Source of the DNA: an uncultured Poribacteria bacterium
Lineage (GTDB): Bacteria > Poribacteria > WGA-4E > PCPOR2b
Direction: 5' to 3'
DNA: 64,000 bases
Assembly (NCBI GenBank): GCA_958296125.1
Contig: OY282444.1
Coordinates: forward strand, 3,877,623 to 3,941,622
How positions within the stretch are numbered: the stretch's first letter is position 1; each line of letters starts with the position of its first letter. Of this stretch, positions 9,115 through 18,639 are shown piece by piece. A program made the position numbers and the translations under genes. The notes beneath the pieces were generated by a model. The model was given only the letters and a program-made list of their open reading frames with translations, was not told the DNA's origin and did no database searches.

Positions 9115-9651
9115 TTACCGGGCGATCGGTTCCAGCCCGTGCTCCCAATCGCAATCGAGGCAAAAGCTTATCCCCGGTGCAAGGTGCTGGATCTTGCCGC
9201 CACAGGTAGGACAGGCTGTGAATTCCGAGGGGCCCGACGGCATAGGAGGCGGTTCATGTCGATCATGATTACCGATTCGGAGATGGGTGCATTCGTAGAT
9301 ATGCCCATTGCATTCGGGACAACGGTAGAAGAAATTGGAATGCAGTCCGGTAATCTCCGGTGAGATGATGCAATCTAGCTCGTAGATAACTGCGCTATCG
9401 CGGACAAGTCGGGCTTTCCCTGAATCTGCAATAGCGATTGCGTCTCCGTCGCCAAGATTTGGCTCTAGCTGTACAATGATTCTATCAATCCGATAAGCAG
9501 CGACAGCCCACGGCAGTTCTGTTACCCCAAAGATGATACTCGTCCGCTGCGGCGCGAGTCGTTCAAAAATATGGCTGCCAGCAAGTATCTTCACCGGAAC
9601 AAAATTGTCCTGAAAGGTAAAATAGGGATTTGCCGGATTCAGGTTGTTCAT
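9115..9651 (-). CDS. Unknown protein with two C-terminal zinc-ribbon-like cysteine clusters
   Basis: This 178-aa protein has an N-terminal beta-rich region of no recognised family. Two cysteine clusters follow: CPEC-GHIYEC near residue 110 and CPTCGGK with CLDCDWEHG near the C-terminus. These look like rubredoxin/zinc-ribbon knuckles, suggesting metal binding. No signal peptide is seen. ATG at 9651 is preferred over a GTG three codons upstream, although the ribosome site is weak. It lies between the FAH-family gene and the enolase-superfamily gene on the same strand, so a joint catabolic operon is possible but unproven. Confidence 0.6.
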   Translation of the reverse strand: MNNLNPANPYFTFQDNFVPVKILAGSHIFERLAPQRTSIIFGVTELPWAVAAYRIDRIIVQLEPNLGDGDAIAIADSGKARLVRDSAVIYELDCIISPEITGLHSNFFYRCPECNGHIYECTHLRIGNHDRHEPPPMPSGPSEFTACPTCGGKIQHLAPGISFCLDCDWEHGLEPIAR

Positions 9652-9689
9652 AATTAGCACCGCTCAACCCTTGAAGTTGAGTTAACAGG

Positions 9690-9710
9690 TCTGCCCAAAT
9701 TACGGGCAGA
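9690..9710 (-). terminator. Hairpin downstream of the FAH-family gene
   Basis: TCTGCCC (9690-9696) pairs perfectly with GGGCAGA (9704-9710) around a 7-base loop. No clear T-run follows on the minus strand, so factor-independent termination is uncertain. Confidence 0.35.
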
Positions 9711-9777
9711 TGCAGCTCGATTTACTCCTCTTCCTCTATTGCCCCTTCCGCTTTTCAATTCAGAGGTATATGTTGGT

Positions 9778-10530
9778 TTACGCGTCAACGACCGTGTTTT
9801 TCAGGATGCCGATCCCCTCAAGTTCTACCTCGACTACATCGCCAGCTCTTAAAGCTGACGTTGTTCCGGGGGTTCCGGTGAAGATAACATCCCCCGGTTC
9901 AAGCGTCATCGCCTGTGAGACGAAGCTGACAACGGCCTCCACGGGGAAAATTAGATCGGCGGTGGTCTGGGACTGAACAACCTCACCGTTGATTCGTGTC
10001 TCTAACTGGAGCGCGTTATAGTTGAGATCGGTCGCAATGGCGGGCCCGACCGGCCCGAATGTGTCGGAGGCCTTTGCGCGCCACCACTGCATGTCGTCGC
10101 TTTGCCATGTTCGGGCACTTACATCGTTACCGCAGGTAACGCCCAAGATGTTCGCGGCGGCTTCTTCGGGGGTTGCCCGTTTCGTGCGATTCTTAATGAC
10201 AACGACTAACTCGCCTTCCGCGTGAACATTATCGTCCCCTTCCGGCAGAATAATATCTCCCTCCGGATCGTTGAGGCAAGTGGGTGTCTTGATGAAGATT
10301 TCCGGATTGGCTGGCTCCGGCGCACCGCCGAGATGGCTTCTATAGTTCAGTCCAACTGCTAGCACTTTCCCCGGCGTGACCGGCGCAAGCAGTTTTACAT
10401 CTCCCAATGCGACCGTATTTCCGGTTTCGCTATATCCGGTAATCGGGTCGCCATCTAATTCGTTAATGGTGTCGCCCGACAGTGTCCCGTAACTGACATT
10501 GCTATCAGATAGGTATCGAACAAATTTCAT
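9778..10530 (-). CDS. Fumarylacetoacetate hydrolase (FAH) family protein
   Basis: The 250-aa product starts at ATG 10530, preceded by GGAGGA; a longer frame to 10620 has no such site. It carries the FAH C-terminal fold: VGLNYRSHLGGAPEP, IFIKTPTCLN, the metal-binding HAEGELVVVI (E-x-E), GVTCGNDVSARTWQ, FGPVGPAI and GDVIFTGTPGTTSALRAGD. Family members hydrolyse or decarboxylate 2-hydroxyhepta-2,4-diene-1,7-dioate or act as acylpyruvases and sugar-acid dehydratases. With a neighbouring enolase-superfamily enzyme, a role in sugar-acid or aromatic acid breakdown is plausible (inference). Mg2+ dependence is expected. Confidence 0.9.
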   Translation of the reverse strand: MKFVRYLSDSNVSYGTLSGDTINELDGDPITGYSETGNTVALGDVKLLAPVTPGKVLAVGLNYRSHLGGAPEPANPEIFIKTPTCLNDPEGDIILPEGDDNVHAEGELVVVIKNRTKRATPEEAAANILGVTCGNDVSARTWQSDDMQWWRAKASDTFGPVGPAIATDLNYNALQLETRINGEVVQSQTTADLIFPVEAVVSFVSQAMTLEPGDVIFTGTPGTTSALRAGDVVEVELEGIGILKNTVVDA

Positions 10531-10671
10531 AGAATCCTCCGGTAATTTTCCTGCAAATGGTAACAGGTTTTTGAATTGTTTTGAATTGTAAGGATGAATT
10601 TCCTTGTAAACAGCGAACAATTTATCTTAATTCGGCGATATTGTCAAGGGATAATTAATAGACTGTCGTGA

Positions 10672-10763
10672 TAAAGTGCGCTAAAGTGTTGCTAAACTAA
10701 ATGAAAGTATGCTAAAGTTAAAAGCAACAATTCCAAAACTCACTAGGCACTTTAGACGCTTTA
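10672..10763 (+). promoter_or_regulatory. Repeated GCTAAA motifs upstream of the MetE-like gene
   Basis: Three copies of GCTAAA occur at 10680, 10691 and 10711. An imperfect inverted repeat pairs TAAAGTGCGCTAAAGTG (10672-10688) with CACTTTAGACGCTTTA (10748-10763). The spacing and symmetry look like operator sites, in the divergent region between the FAH gene and the MetE-like gene. The binding protein is unknown. Confidence 0.4.
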
Positions 10764-10791
10764 AATTTTACTGATTCATAGAGGAGGATTT

Positions 10792-11829
10792 ATGCCATAC
10801 GAACAATTGCTTCCCACTACGGTGATTGGTTCCCATGCGCTGCCGGGCTGGTTTTGGACAGCCATGGATGCACAAAAACGTGGCGAGTATGGACCCACCG
10901 ACGAAAGAGAGGTTTATGATGACGCTGTCCGGTTGGCAATCTGGGACCAGAAGGAGGCTGGCATTGATACTATTACGGATGGCGAAATGCGCCGCTGGTA
11001 CTTCGTGCAAAATTTCTACGGGCGGATGGAGGGGTTACTTGAACGACCGGTCCTCCGCCAAGCTGGACTGTATGCGTACGATAGCGTGCCACGTTACTAT
11101 ATCGAAGATCAGGTGCGTGTCCCGGGAGGCTTGGGTATTGTGGATGAATTCCAGTTCCTGAAGGCAAATGCTGGCGAAGGGCAGCGGATTAAGGCGTGTT
11201 GTCCAGGTCCCCTGACGCTGACCATGCACATCCAAATCCGCAAAGGCGATCCATACAAAGACCGCGTTGAGCTTGGATGGGAATTTGCTGAAGTCATCAA
11301 CCGAGAATTGAAAGCTCTTGAGGCAGAAGGGTGTACCGAAGTCCAGCTTGACGAGCCGAGCTTTGGTATCATCCCCGGCAAACTCGAAGATTGGGTAGCA
11401 CTGCTCAATCACGCTTTGGATGGGGTTTCGACGCGAAAGAATCTGCACATCTGCTTCGGCAATTTGGGGTCACGTCCCCGTGGTAAACGTCGGTACGACT
11501 GGATGTTCCCGGCGTTGCTGGATATGAACGTTGACTGCCTGTCAATGGAGTTTGCCAACCGCGAAATGGTTGAACATGACATCTACAGCAGGTTTGAGGG
11601 AAAGTTCGATTTTATGGCGGGTGTCGTGGATATCAAGAGTTTTTGGAACGAGCCGCCTGAAGAGGTCGCCAACCGCCTCCGCCAAATTTTGCAGCACTGT
11701 CCCCCCGAACGATTGAGCGTTTCACCTGACTGCGGCTTTTTTCAACTTCCACGCTGGGTATGCCGTTTGAAGCTGCAAAATCTCGTCGCCGGGGTGCGTA
11801 TCGTTCGCGCCGAATTGACGGGTAATTAG
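10792..11829 (+). CDS. MetE-like cobalamin-independent methyltransferase (UROD/MetE fold)
   Basis: The 345-aa protein corresponds to the C-terminal catalytic barrel of MetE alone. Visible zinc-site landmarks are HICFGN (His and Cys), CLSMEFANRE (Glu) and SPDCGFFQLPR (Cys), with EVQLDEPSF contributing to the homocysteine site. Such short stand-alone forms transfer methyl groups to homocysteine or other thiols from donors that differ from the classic folate; the donor here is unknown. Start: ATG 10792, with GAGGAGGA 5 bases upstream. Single-gene unit, transcribed divergently from the FAH gene. Confidence 0.88.
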   Translation: MPYEQLLPTTVIGSHALPGWFWTAMDAQKRGEYGPTDEREVYDDAVRLAIWDQKEAGIDTITDGEMRRWYFVQNFYGRMEGLLERPVLRQAGLYAYDSVPRYYIEDQVRVPGGLGIVDEFQFLKANAGEGQRIKACCPGPLTLTMHIQIRKGDPYKDRVELGWEFAEVINRELKALEAEGCTEVQLDEPSFGIIPGKLEDWVALLNHALDGVSTRKNLHICFGNLGSRPRGKRRYDWMFPALLDMNVDCLSMEFANREMVEHDIYSRFEGKFDFMAGVVDIKSFWNEPPEEVANRLRQILQHCPPERLSVSPDCGFFQLPRWVCRLKLQNLVAGVRIVRAELTGN

Positions 11830-11888
11830 AGGAACTTATCAACCTGCTTATCAATTATTGGAGACAGACCCTTTCAGAGAATATAGAT

Positions 11889-14800
11889 ATGAACTTTTGG
11901 ACTCTCAGACGAATCAAATCCCTCTTATCTCGTTTCACGCTTCACGTTTTACTGCTCGTCTACATCCCAGTTGCCAATCCCCAACAGACTGTCGACGAAA
12001 TTGTTTCGGCTGCCATACGTCACCAGAACCTTGGATTAGCCTATCTCGAAGAGTCTCAACCGCATCAAGCGATTGAGCAATTTCAGGGGTTGATCGACTT
12101 ACTACCTGATGAGTCGATCGGTTACGGCAACCTTGCCGTTGCACACCTGCGCCTCAAGCAGCGCGATCAAGCGGAAGCATGGGTCAAACGTGGGCTTGAG
12201 GTTGAACCGATGGATAGCCAGTTATATTTCATTTTGGCAGAGATCTATCAATCGCAGGGCAGAACCGCCGAAGCGATTGTGGCGATTCAGGAGGCGGTGA
12301 AACTTGCCCCTGATGACCTTGAAACGCGATATAAATTAGCACGCCACTATCTGAGTCAGCGGAATAACCCGGAGGCGACGGATGAAGCGATTTTCCACCT
12401 GCGGGCGTTGCGTGAGCGAACCCCCGCGAATGTGGTGGTATTGCTCAAGTTAGCGAACGCGCTTTTGCGGCGAGAACAGGTTGACGCAGCAAAGCAGGTC
12501 TGCATGGAGTTGAATACCTTGCTGTGGGATGCGGATGAAGAATTCCTCAAGTATCTGAAACAGGGACTGCTTTTGATAGACCAAGGCGATGCCAAAGGGG
12601 CAGCCCGATATATCCAGATTTTTGAGAACGTTCAAAAGCGAAGTCCACGCTATCAGCAAGGGATTGGAGAGTTGGTGACAAACATTTTGGGGCATCCGAT
12701 CGAGGGATTCAGTTCCGGGTTCAGAGCACGGGTGAAAGCAAAGCAGACACCGCCAATCGGGGTCAGTTTTGTTGATGTGACTCAGGAGATTGGGCTTGGC
12801 AACCTGAACGGAAGACGCTCCAAAATTCTTCTGATAGACTACGATAACGACAGCGATCTCGATCTGTATACCACCCTCGCTGCCTTAAACGCTGAGCCTA
12901 ATCTCTTTCGGAATGAAGATGGAAAATTTGTCCCCCAATACGCAGATCGGGATTCAAAGCAACCCGCTACAAAAATCGGGCCCCGCGGAGATGCCGCCTT
13001 CGCTGATTTCGATAAAGATGGGGATCCAGATCTCTATCTGTCCGGGGACGAGGGAAGTGCCTTTCTTCGTAATGATGGAGCGGGTAACTTTACCGAGATA
13101 ACGGACGCCCGCGGTGCCCAATCAGATCGGGATTCAAAGCAACAAGGCAGAGAAGGGATTCTATTCGTTGACTATGACCATGACGGCGATCTGGATCTAT
13201 TCACAACGGACGATCGGGTAGAGATGTACCGCAACAATGCCGATGGTGTCTTCAGCGATGTTGGCGATCAGACTTTCCTCCCACCGGAACGCCCTGGCGC
13301 AAGGGATGCAGCACTCGGTGATTTTGACGATGATGGCGATATTGATCTATTAATCGTAAATGACAGGGAGGGCTGTACGCTCTACACAAACCTACGTCAG
13401 GGAAAGATGGCGGCGTTGACCGATGAAATAGGCCCCCCCCAAAACCGCTCTTTCACGGCAGTCGCGGTCGGTGATTACGATAACGATGGCGATGTTGACC
13501 TATTCCTAACAACCGATGGTGAAACACCCCATCAGCTCTATCGAAATCGTGGTGATGGCACTTATACTCTCGATGCGCGTTCGTATGAGGTGGCGGTCAA
13601 CGCTGCAAAGGGAGTGCGCGGTTCAGATGCACATTTCCTCGATTATGACAACGATGGTTTTCTGGATCTATGGCTTATCGGTGAACCGCGGGAAGCGGAT
13701 GAACGTGGCGTTTTTCTGTTTCGGAACGATGGGACCGGCCGCTTCACCGATGTCTCAAATTTCCTGCCCCAGAGACAGGGTGGGCATAACGGCACCGTTG
13801 GCGATTATGACAACGACGGAGACCTTGACCTCTTCCTGATTGACATCGATGGTGAGGTGGTTGCGTTGCGCAACGAGGGCGGGAACCAAAATAGTTGGCT
13901 GCAAGTGCGGTTGGAAGGTGTGAACGCCGGCAACAACAAGAACAACATTGACGGCATCGGTGCCAAAGTAGAACTCAAGGTTGGCGAGCTCTACCAGCTG
14001 AAATACGTTACCGCCCCGATAACACATTTCGGTTTGGGCAAAGAGAAACAGGCTGATGTGCTACGGGTTGTCTGGACAAACGGCGTTCCACAAAATGTCA
14101 TCACCCCCAAATCAAACCAGCGCATCCTCGAAAGGCAGGTGTTGAAAGGGTCGTGTCCATTCCTCTATGTCTATGATGGTGGAGGTTATCAGTTCGTAAC
14201 AGACCTCTTGTGGCGCAGTCCGCTTGGGATGGTCACGCCGATGGGATTTCTCGCCGATGCTGAAACCGCAGATTACGTCAAAATTCCTGGTGAGCTTATG
14301 AAGCCGAAAGCGGGTGTCTATTCGCTCCAGATTACAGAGGAGCTCTGGGAAACCGCCTATTTCGATATGGTCAAGCTGCTTGTCGTAGACCACCCCGCCG
14401 GGACACAAATCTTCGTTGATGAGAAATATACTCCGCCGCCGTTTCCAGAGTTCAAGATCTATGCGGCGAAAGAGATTTATCATCCGCGCATGGCACTTGA
14501 TCATCGCGGAAAAGATGTCTCCGATGCACTCAAAGCCGCCAATTATCGCTATGCGATTGAACACGAACCGGGGACGTTCCAAGGCATCGTTGAACCTCAT
14601 TTCATCGTTCTTGATTTGGGGAACGTACCCGATGACCTGCAGCTGACTTTATTCCTCACCGGCTGGATCTTCCCAACAGATACCAGTATCAACCTCGCGC
14701 TCTCACAGAATCCGTCAATTAACCCGGCTTTTCCTTACCTACAAGTGCGTGACGAGGATGGAAGGTGGAAGACGGTCATCGACCCCATTGGCATACCTGC

Positions 14801-15419
14801 GGGAAAAAACAAGACCATTTGCATTGATCTGACGGGCAAATTCCTTTCGGAGGATCGGCAGGTAAAAATTGCGACCAATATGCAGATTTACTGGGATTCA
14901 GCATTTTTCACGATCGGCGGGGAGGACGTATCGATGCGTATCACAACGCTGCCTCCGAATCACGCAGATCTCCATTATCGCGGCTTTTCCAAGATGTATC
15001 GTCCGACCCCCCACGCACCGCATCTGTTTGATTACAATAAAGTTGAAACAGCAAAGCAGTGGCGGGATTTAGCAGGTCATTACACCCGGTATGGAGAAGT
15101 GACGCCCTTACTGGAGGAGATTGACGATATGTATGTCATCTTGAATGCGGGGGACGAGATGACTGTCGAGTTCGATGCGACTGGATTGCCCCCGTTGGAG
15201 GAGGGGTGGGAGCGGGATTTTATCCTCTTCAGTGATGGGTGGGACAAGGATGGCGACATCAACACACTGTTTTCGCAGACGGTTGCGCCGCTGCCATTTC
15301 ACGATATGTCCGCCTATCCGTATCCCGATGCGGAAAAGTACCCGGAGACCCCAAAACACCTTCGCTATCAACTGGAATACAACACACGCCGCGTGACGCA
15401 TGAGCTGCCACATTTTTAA
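11889..15419 (+). CDS. Large exported TPR + FG-GAP/VCBS + UnbV-like protein
   Basis: The product has 1176 aa. After an N-terminal hydrophobic signal (about 12-30), TPR repeats cover about 40-260. A propeller with many calcium loops follows (DYDNDSDLDLY, DFDKDGDPDLY, DYDHDGDLDLF, DFDDDGDIDLL, DYDNDGDVDLF, DYDNDGFLDLW, DYDNDGDLDLF; about 290-690). Next is an ASPIC/UnbV-like segment (NQNSWLQVRL, HFGLGKEK, LRVVWTNG). The remaining 450 residues form a beta-rich region I do not recognise by name. It is probably located in the periplasm or on the surface. Two six-residue inserts, DRDSKQ, near residues 355 and 415, are encoded by almost identical copies of a dispersed repeat. Its function is unknown; it relates to the gene at 1-882. 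Confidence 0.87.
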   Translation: MNFWTLRRIKSLLSRFTLHVLLLVYIPVANPQQTVDEIVSAAIRHQNLGLAYLEESQPHQAIEQFQGLIDLLPDESIGYGNLAVAHLRLKQRDQAEAWVKRGLEVEPMDSQLYFILAEIYQSQGRTAEAIVAIQEAVKLAPDDLETRYKLARHYLSQRNNPEATDEAIFHLRALRERTPANVVVLLKLANALLRREQVDAAKQVCMELNTLLWDADEEFLKYLKQGLLLIDQGDAKGAARYIQIFENVQKRSPRYQQGIGELVTNILGHPIEGFSSGFRARVKAKQTPPIGVSFVDVTQEIGLGNLNGRRSKILLIDYDNDSDLDLYTTLAALNAEPNLFRNEDGKFVPQYADRDSKQPATKIGPRGDAAFADFDKDGDPDLYLSGDEGSAFLRNDGAGNFTEITDARGAQSDRDSKQQGREGILFVDYDHDGDLDLFTTDDRVEMYRNNADGVFSDVGDQTFLPPERPGARDAALGDFDDDGDIDLLIVNDREGCTLYTNLRQGKMAALTDEIGPPQNRSFTAVAVGDYDNDGDVDLFLTTDGETPHQLYRNRGDGTYTLDARSYEVAVNAAKGVRGSDAHFLDYDNDGFLDLWLIGEPREADERGVFLFRNDGTGRFTDVSNFLPQRQGGHNGTVGDYDNDGDLDLFLIDIDGEVVALRNEGGNQNSWLQVRLEGVNAGNNKNNIDGIGAKVELKVGELYQLKYVTAPITHFGLGKEKQADVLRVVWTNGVPQNVITPKSNQRILERQVLKGSCPFLYVYDGGGYQFVTDLLWRSPLGMVTPMGFLADAETADYVKIPGELMKPKAGVYSLQITEELWETAYFDMVKLLVVDHPAGTQIFVDEKYTPPPFPEFKIYAAKEIYHPRMALDHRGKDVSDALKAANYRYAIEHEPGTFQGIVEPHFIVLDLGNVPDDLQLTLFLTGWIFPTDTSINLALSQNPSINPAFPYLQVRDEDGRWKTVIDPIGIPAGKNKTICIDLTGKFLSEDRQVKIATNMQIYWDSAFFTIGGEDVSMRITTLPPNHADLHYRGFSKMYRPTPHAPHLFDYNKVETAKQWRDLAGHYTRYGEVTPLLEEIDDMYVILNAGDEMTVEFDATGLPPLEEGWERDFILFSDGWDKDGDINTLFSQTVAPLPFHDMSAYPYPDAEKYPETPKHLRYQLEYNTRRVTHELPHF
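12945..12966 (+). repeat. Dispersed in-frame repeat, copy C
   Basis: GATCGGGATTCAAAGCAAC followed by CCG. It codes DRDSKQP within the VCBS propeller, between two calcium loops. Confidence 0.65.
13125..13147 (+). repeat. Dispersed in-frame repeat, copy D
   Basis: GATCGGGATTCAAAGCAAC followed by AAGG. The first 19 bases are identical to copy C, 180 bp away, while the surrounding VCBS blades differ. It again codes DRDSKQ. Confidence 0.65.
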
Positions 15420-15496
15420 GTTCAATCTGTCAAATGTCAACAGTTCGTAGATTGGGCTAGGAAGCCTGACCTACGGGTATCGGTTTCAGCTTGTAG

Positions 15497-15516
15497 GTCG
15501 AGATTCATATCTCGAC
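15497..15516. repeat. Short palindromic repeat GTCGAGAT/ATCTCGAC
   Basis: GTCGAGAT (15497-15504) and ATCTCGAC (15509-15516) form an 8-bp hairpin with a TCAT loop. It lies in the 133-bp gap between the VCBS giant and the MDR gene and looks like a dispersed intergenic palindrome rather than a terminator. Confidence 0.4.
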
Positions 15517-15552
15517 AAAACACTACGGGATTACTTACATGAGGTGTTGAAA

Positions 15553-16566
15553 ATGCACGCCAAAGCACTCATCTGTGATGAAAATCAAAACTTTAGCTAT
15601 GCTGAGGTCACGTTGCCTGACCCGGGCCCGGAACACCTCCTGATACGGGCGTTGTATAGCGGGGTTAGCATTGGAACGGAGTTTGCCCTAATCCGCAACA
15701 AGATATCTGGGCAGCAGTATCCACTGTGCACCGGCTATCAAGGGGTCGGTGTTATCGAGTATGTTGGCGACAAGGTTGATGTGTTCAAGGTCGACGATAA
15801 GGTTTATTACCGTGATAACCGGGAGGGGATACAGTTGCCTGATGGGGAGGAAGTTTCAGCCGCAGCCGGTGTGCATTGCTCCACCGCACTCGTCAATCCG
15901 CAAACGACGCACGGCTTGGAACTACTGCCCCAAGGGATTCCTGAAGATGCTGCGAGTCTATTTGTGATGCCGGCGGTCGGCTTGAACGGTGTCGATACGG
16001 CGAACCCGCGAATGGGAGATGTTGTCGCGGTTTACGGTGCCGGATTGGTCGGATTGGGGGTCATCGCTGCCTGCAGCCATCGGGGTTGCGTTGTCGTTGC
16101 CGTTGACCTTGAACAGAACAGACTGGAGATCGCTAAAAAACTTGGCGCGGATTACCTAATCAACGGTGCCACCCAAAACGTGGTGGAGGAACTGCAAAAG
16201 ATTGCGCCTGAAGGTGCCGATGTCGTTTTTGAATCCACCGGGGTTCCTGCGTGTATCGATCCGGCGATTGAACTGTGTAAAAGGCACAGTAAGTTTGTGC
16301 TTCAGGGACATTACGGCACAGCCCCGCTTTCCTATCAATTTGCGCCGCCCCACGGCAAACGGCTGACAATGTTCTACCCATGCGACGATGGCTTCGCGCC
16401 TTGCCGACGCGCTGTGCTCAAGAACATGGCGACGGGTGTCCTGCCGTGGCATCATACGATTACACATCGCTCTGAAGCGGAGGAATCACCAGCCCTATAC
16501 GATGCTATCAACAAAAACAGAGCCAAGGATGTGGTTGGCGCGGTCATACGATGGTCGGGGGATTGA
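15553..16566 (+). CDS. MDR-family dehydrogenase (bacteriochlorophyllide dehydrogenase-like)
   Basis: This 337-aa medium-chain dehydrogenase/reductase starts at ATG 15553, with GAGG 8 bases upstream; a GTG at 15544 overlaps that site. The catalytic domain has YSGVSIGTEFALI in place of the usual zinc Cys motif and TGYQGVGVIEYVG. The Rossmann part has VAVYGAGLVGLGVIAA and an acidic residue in VAVDLEQNR, indicating NAD+ preference. It resembles the BchC-type branch, which often lacks the structural zinc lobe. The substrate is unknown; sugar or polyol oxidation is likely. The epimerase gene follows by 36 bp, suggesting one operon. Confidence 0.82.
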   Translation: MHAKALICDENQNFSYAEVTLPDPGPEHLLIRALYSGVSIGTEFALIRNKISGQQYPLCTGYQGVGVIEYVGDKVDVFKVDDKVYYRDNREGIQLPDGEEVSAAAGVHCSTALVNPQTTHGLELLPQGIPEDAASLFVMPAVGLNGVDTANPRMGDVVAVYGAGLVGLGVIAACSHRGCVVVAVDLEQNRLEIAKKLGADYLINGATQNVVEELQKIAPEGADVVFESTGVPACIDPAIELCKRHSKFVLQGHYGTAPLSYQFAPPHGKRLTMFYPCDDGFAPCRRAVLKNMATGVLPWHHTITHRSEAEESPALYDAINKNRAKDVVGAVIRWSGD

Positions 16567-16602
16567 TTATAATAAGTTCAAGTTCGGAAGGAGGAGCGTA
16601 GA

Positions 16603-17457
16603 ATGAGCGGAATACTAATCACCGGCACCAGCGGATTTATCGGACGCGCCCTCGCTGAATCAATGGCGAAAGAGCACGAAGTTTTCTGTATATCTAGGCA
16701 GCCGACAGAAGTAGAGGGGGTAACGGCAATTCAAGGGGATTTTACGTCGCCCGATGATCTGCGAAAATTAAACCTACACAACGTTGATGTCGTGATTCAT
16801 CTTGCAGCGGTAACGGGGGGAGGGAGTGAAGCGGAACAACTCCGGGTCAATGTTATGGGAACCTATCAACTTGTGCGATATTTTGTGGATGGGGGCTGCA
16901 AAAAATTTGTTCTCGCCAGTTCGATTGCGGCGGTGGGATTTCAGTCTCCGTTGTTCAGACCGTTGCAATTGCCGATGCCCGACGAACACCCGTGTCTGGA
17001 TCGGGTGGGATACGGCTTCTCGAAGCATCTGATGGAGGAGGTCTCGCGCTATCTGGCGCGTCAGAATGAAGATTTGGACTTCATTAACATCCGCCTAGCG
17101 AGCATTGCCCCCGATGACCGTGAATTGACACCCAGAAAGACGGGCCCGGTAGGGCAGTGGTCAATGGGGTCAATTTCGTTCATGTACCTCAGCGATACGG
17201 TTCGCTGTTTGACGCTTGCCACCGAAGCTCCGCATAAACCGGGGGTTCGCATCCTGAACGCGGTCGCGACCCAAGCCTGCGTTGAGGATACTGTTCCCGA
17301 AATTATCCGTGGGTGGTATGGCGCGGGTGCCGATCGGATAGATCTCTCCCACTACGCACGTCATGGCCATGAAAGAGACCCTGTATACGCGATCCGCCGA
17401 ATTGAGGAAGAATTGGGTTTTGTGCCTGAGCGGAGTGTGCTTGGAGATTTGGGGTGA
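16603..17457 (+). CDS. NAD-dependent epimerase/dehydratase (extended SDR)
   Basis: The 284-aa protein begins at ATG 16603, preceded by GGAAGGAGGAG. It shows the nucleotide motif ITGTSGFIGRAL (GxxGxxG), the NNAG-region equivalent HLAAVTGGG, the catalytic Ser in LASSIAAVG, and YxxxK in GYGFSKHLMEE. It belongs to the extended SDR family that epimerises or dehydrates NDP-sugars or oxidises free sugars; the substrate is not apparent. It probably works with the upstream MDR dehydrogenase. Confidence 0.85.
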   Translation: MSGILITGTSGFIGRALAESMAKEHEVFCISRQPTEVEGVTAIQGDFTSPDDLRKLNLHNVDVVIHLAAVTGGGSEAEQLRVNVMGTYQLVRYFVDGGCKKFVLASSIAAVGFQSPLFRPLQLPMPDEHPCLDRVGYGFSKHLMEEVSRYLARQNEDLDFINIRLASIAPDDRELTPRKTGPVGQWSMGSISFMYLSDTVRCLTLATEAPHKPGVRILNAVATQACVEDTVPEIIRGWYGAGADRIDLSHYARHGHERDPVYAIRRIEEELGFVPERSVLGDLG

Positions 17458-17462
17458 GTAGC

Positions 17463-17531
17463 ATCTCCTCCGACTGGAGATATTGAGTGAGTGTGGGGAG
17501 AACCACCCCAAGGTGTGAAACCTTCGGGTGG
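17463..17531. terminator. Paired hairpins between convergent genes
   Basis: Two stems lie in the convergent gap. ATCTCC/GGAGAT spans 17463-17481. A longer one at 17503-17531 pairs CCACCC with GGGTGG and AAGGT with ACCTT, separated by one C-C mismatch. They probably terminate the epimerase gene and the opposing PhyH gene. Poly-T tracts are short. Confidence 0.5.
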
Positions 17532-17561
17532 CTTAAAGCATCGTCAATCCCTGCGCCACAG

Positions 17562-18434
17562 TTAACGTTTCCAACGATAGCGCACAGCGTCCTTCCCCGC
17601 CATCAGTGCAAAGTCCCACCGTTGACACCATATCTCATAGTCGGTCTGCAACGCATCCGGACGGAATTTACTGCGCATGAGGAACGTCGGGTAAAAGGGG
17701 CGCCCCGACGGTTGGTAGGCATCATGATAGCGCAGGTCAAAGCTCCAGCGAACCGTGTCCGATTCGTTAGCAAGCGCATGATGCAGCGTGTAGTTGTGGA
17801 ATAGGATAAGCCCACCTGCGGGGACGGGTAGCGGTTTAGATTTAATCGGTGGACGTTCTTCCGGGGGGATGTCCAATCCGGGCGTATACGCATGTTGCCG
17901 GAGTCCATATTTATGGCTGCCGGGCAGCACCGCCAGACAACCGTTCTCTAGCGTTGCCTCTACGATAGGAACCCAGACGGTCAGCATAAAGTAAGGGTCG
18001 GTATCGGGCCAACACACCCCGGCATCCTGATGGAAGTGGGTCGGATGCCCACCGGTTGCACGGTGCGGCAGGACCGCTCGAATATGCTGGATGGGATTGC
18101 ACACAATCTCTGAACCGCAGAGCGATTCCGCCACGTCCAGAATCTTCGGGTTTTTCAGGAAGTTGAAGGTTGCTTCGCCGCGCTCCTGCATAATGTCCAG
18201 ATTAGTAGCGACTTCCGGGGCTTCCTTCGCTAGAAGGAGCAGCCGCCGCGTAAACGGTTCGTCCTCATGCAGCGAACTTACCTTTTCCTCAGCGTACAGC
18301 TTCTGTGCACGTCTGTCGATAATATCGGAATACTCGTCAATGACTGGCTGCAAGTCGTCCGTATCCAACACATTTTCCAACCGTAAGTAACCGTCCTCGT
18401 GGAACGAGGAAATTTGAGCCTCTGTCAAGTGCAT
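17562..18434 (-). CDS. Phytanoyl-CoA dioxygenase (PhyH) family protein
   Basis: The start is ATG 18434, with AAGGAGAT upstream, giving 290 aa; the longer frame to 18611 lacks support. It has the PhyH N-terminus FHEDGYLRLENVL, the Fe(II) facial triad HxD in THFHQDAG and the distal His in NYTLHHALANES, and a 2-oxoglutarate-binding Arg in VRWSFDLRY. It should be a non-heme iron, 2-oxoglutarate-dependent hydroxylase acting on an unknown small molecule. PhyH-like genes are very numerous in Poribacteria-like genomes. It is cytoplasmic. Confidence 0.9.
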   Translation of the reverse strand: MHLTEAQISSFHEDGYLRLENVLDTDDLQPVIDEYSDIIDRRAQKLYAEEKVSSLHEDEPFTRRLLLLAKEAPEVATNLDIMQERGEATFNFLKNPKILDVAESLCGSEIVCNPIQHIRAVLPHRATGGHPTHFHQDAGVCWPDTDPYFMLTVWVPIVEATLENGCLAVLPGSHKYGLRQHAYTPGLDIPPEERPPIKSKPLPVPAGGLILFHNYTLHHALANESDTVRWSFDLRYHDAYQPSGRPFYPTFLMRSKFRPDALQTDYEIWCQRWDFALMAGKDAVRYRWKR

Positions 18435-18639
18435 AGTGGTTATCTCCTTGTGACTAGTAAGCGGGTCTGAGGCTTGACAGGTTTGTCGATCTCGTTTAAG
18501 TATCGAATAGTTTGATGGGGTATCTCTGGGCATATTTGTCCTGAACCCCTTTACTGAAATCGTACTCATCAAGTCAATCTGGATCTTGCCGATTAACCCC
18601 GCTTTCTCCATAGCTTGTCCCTGTGCAAAAACTTTCCAG

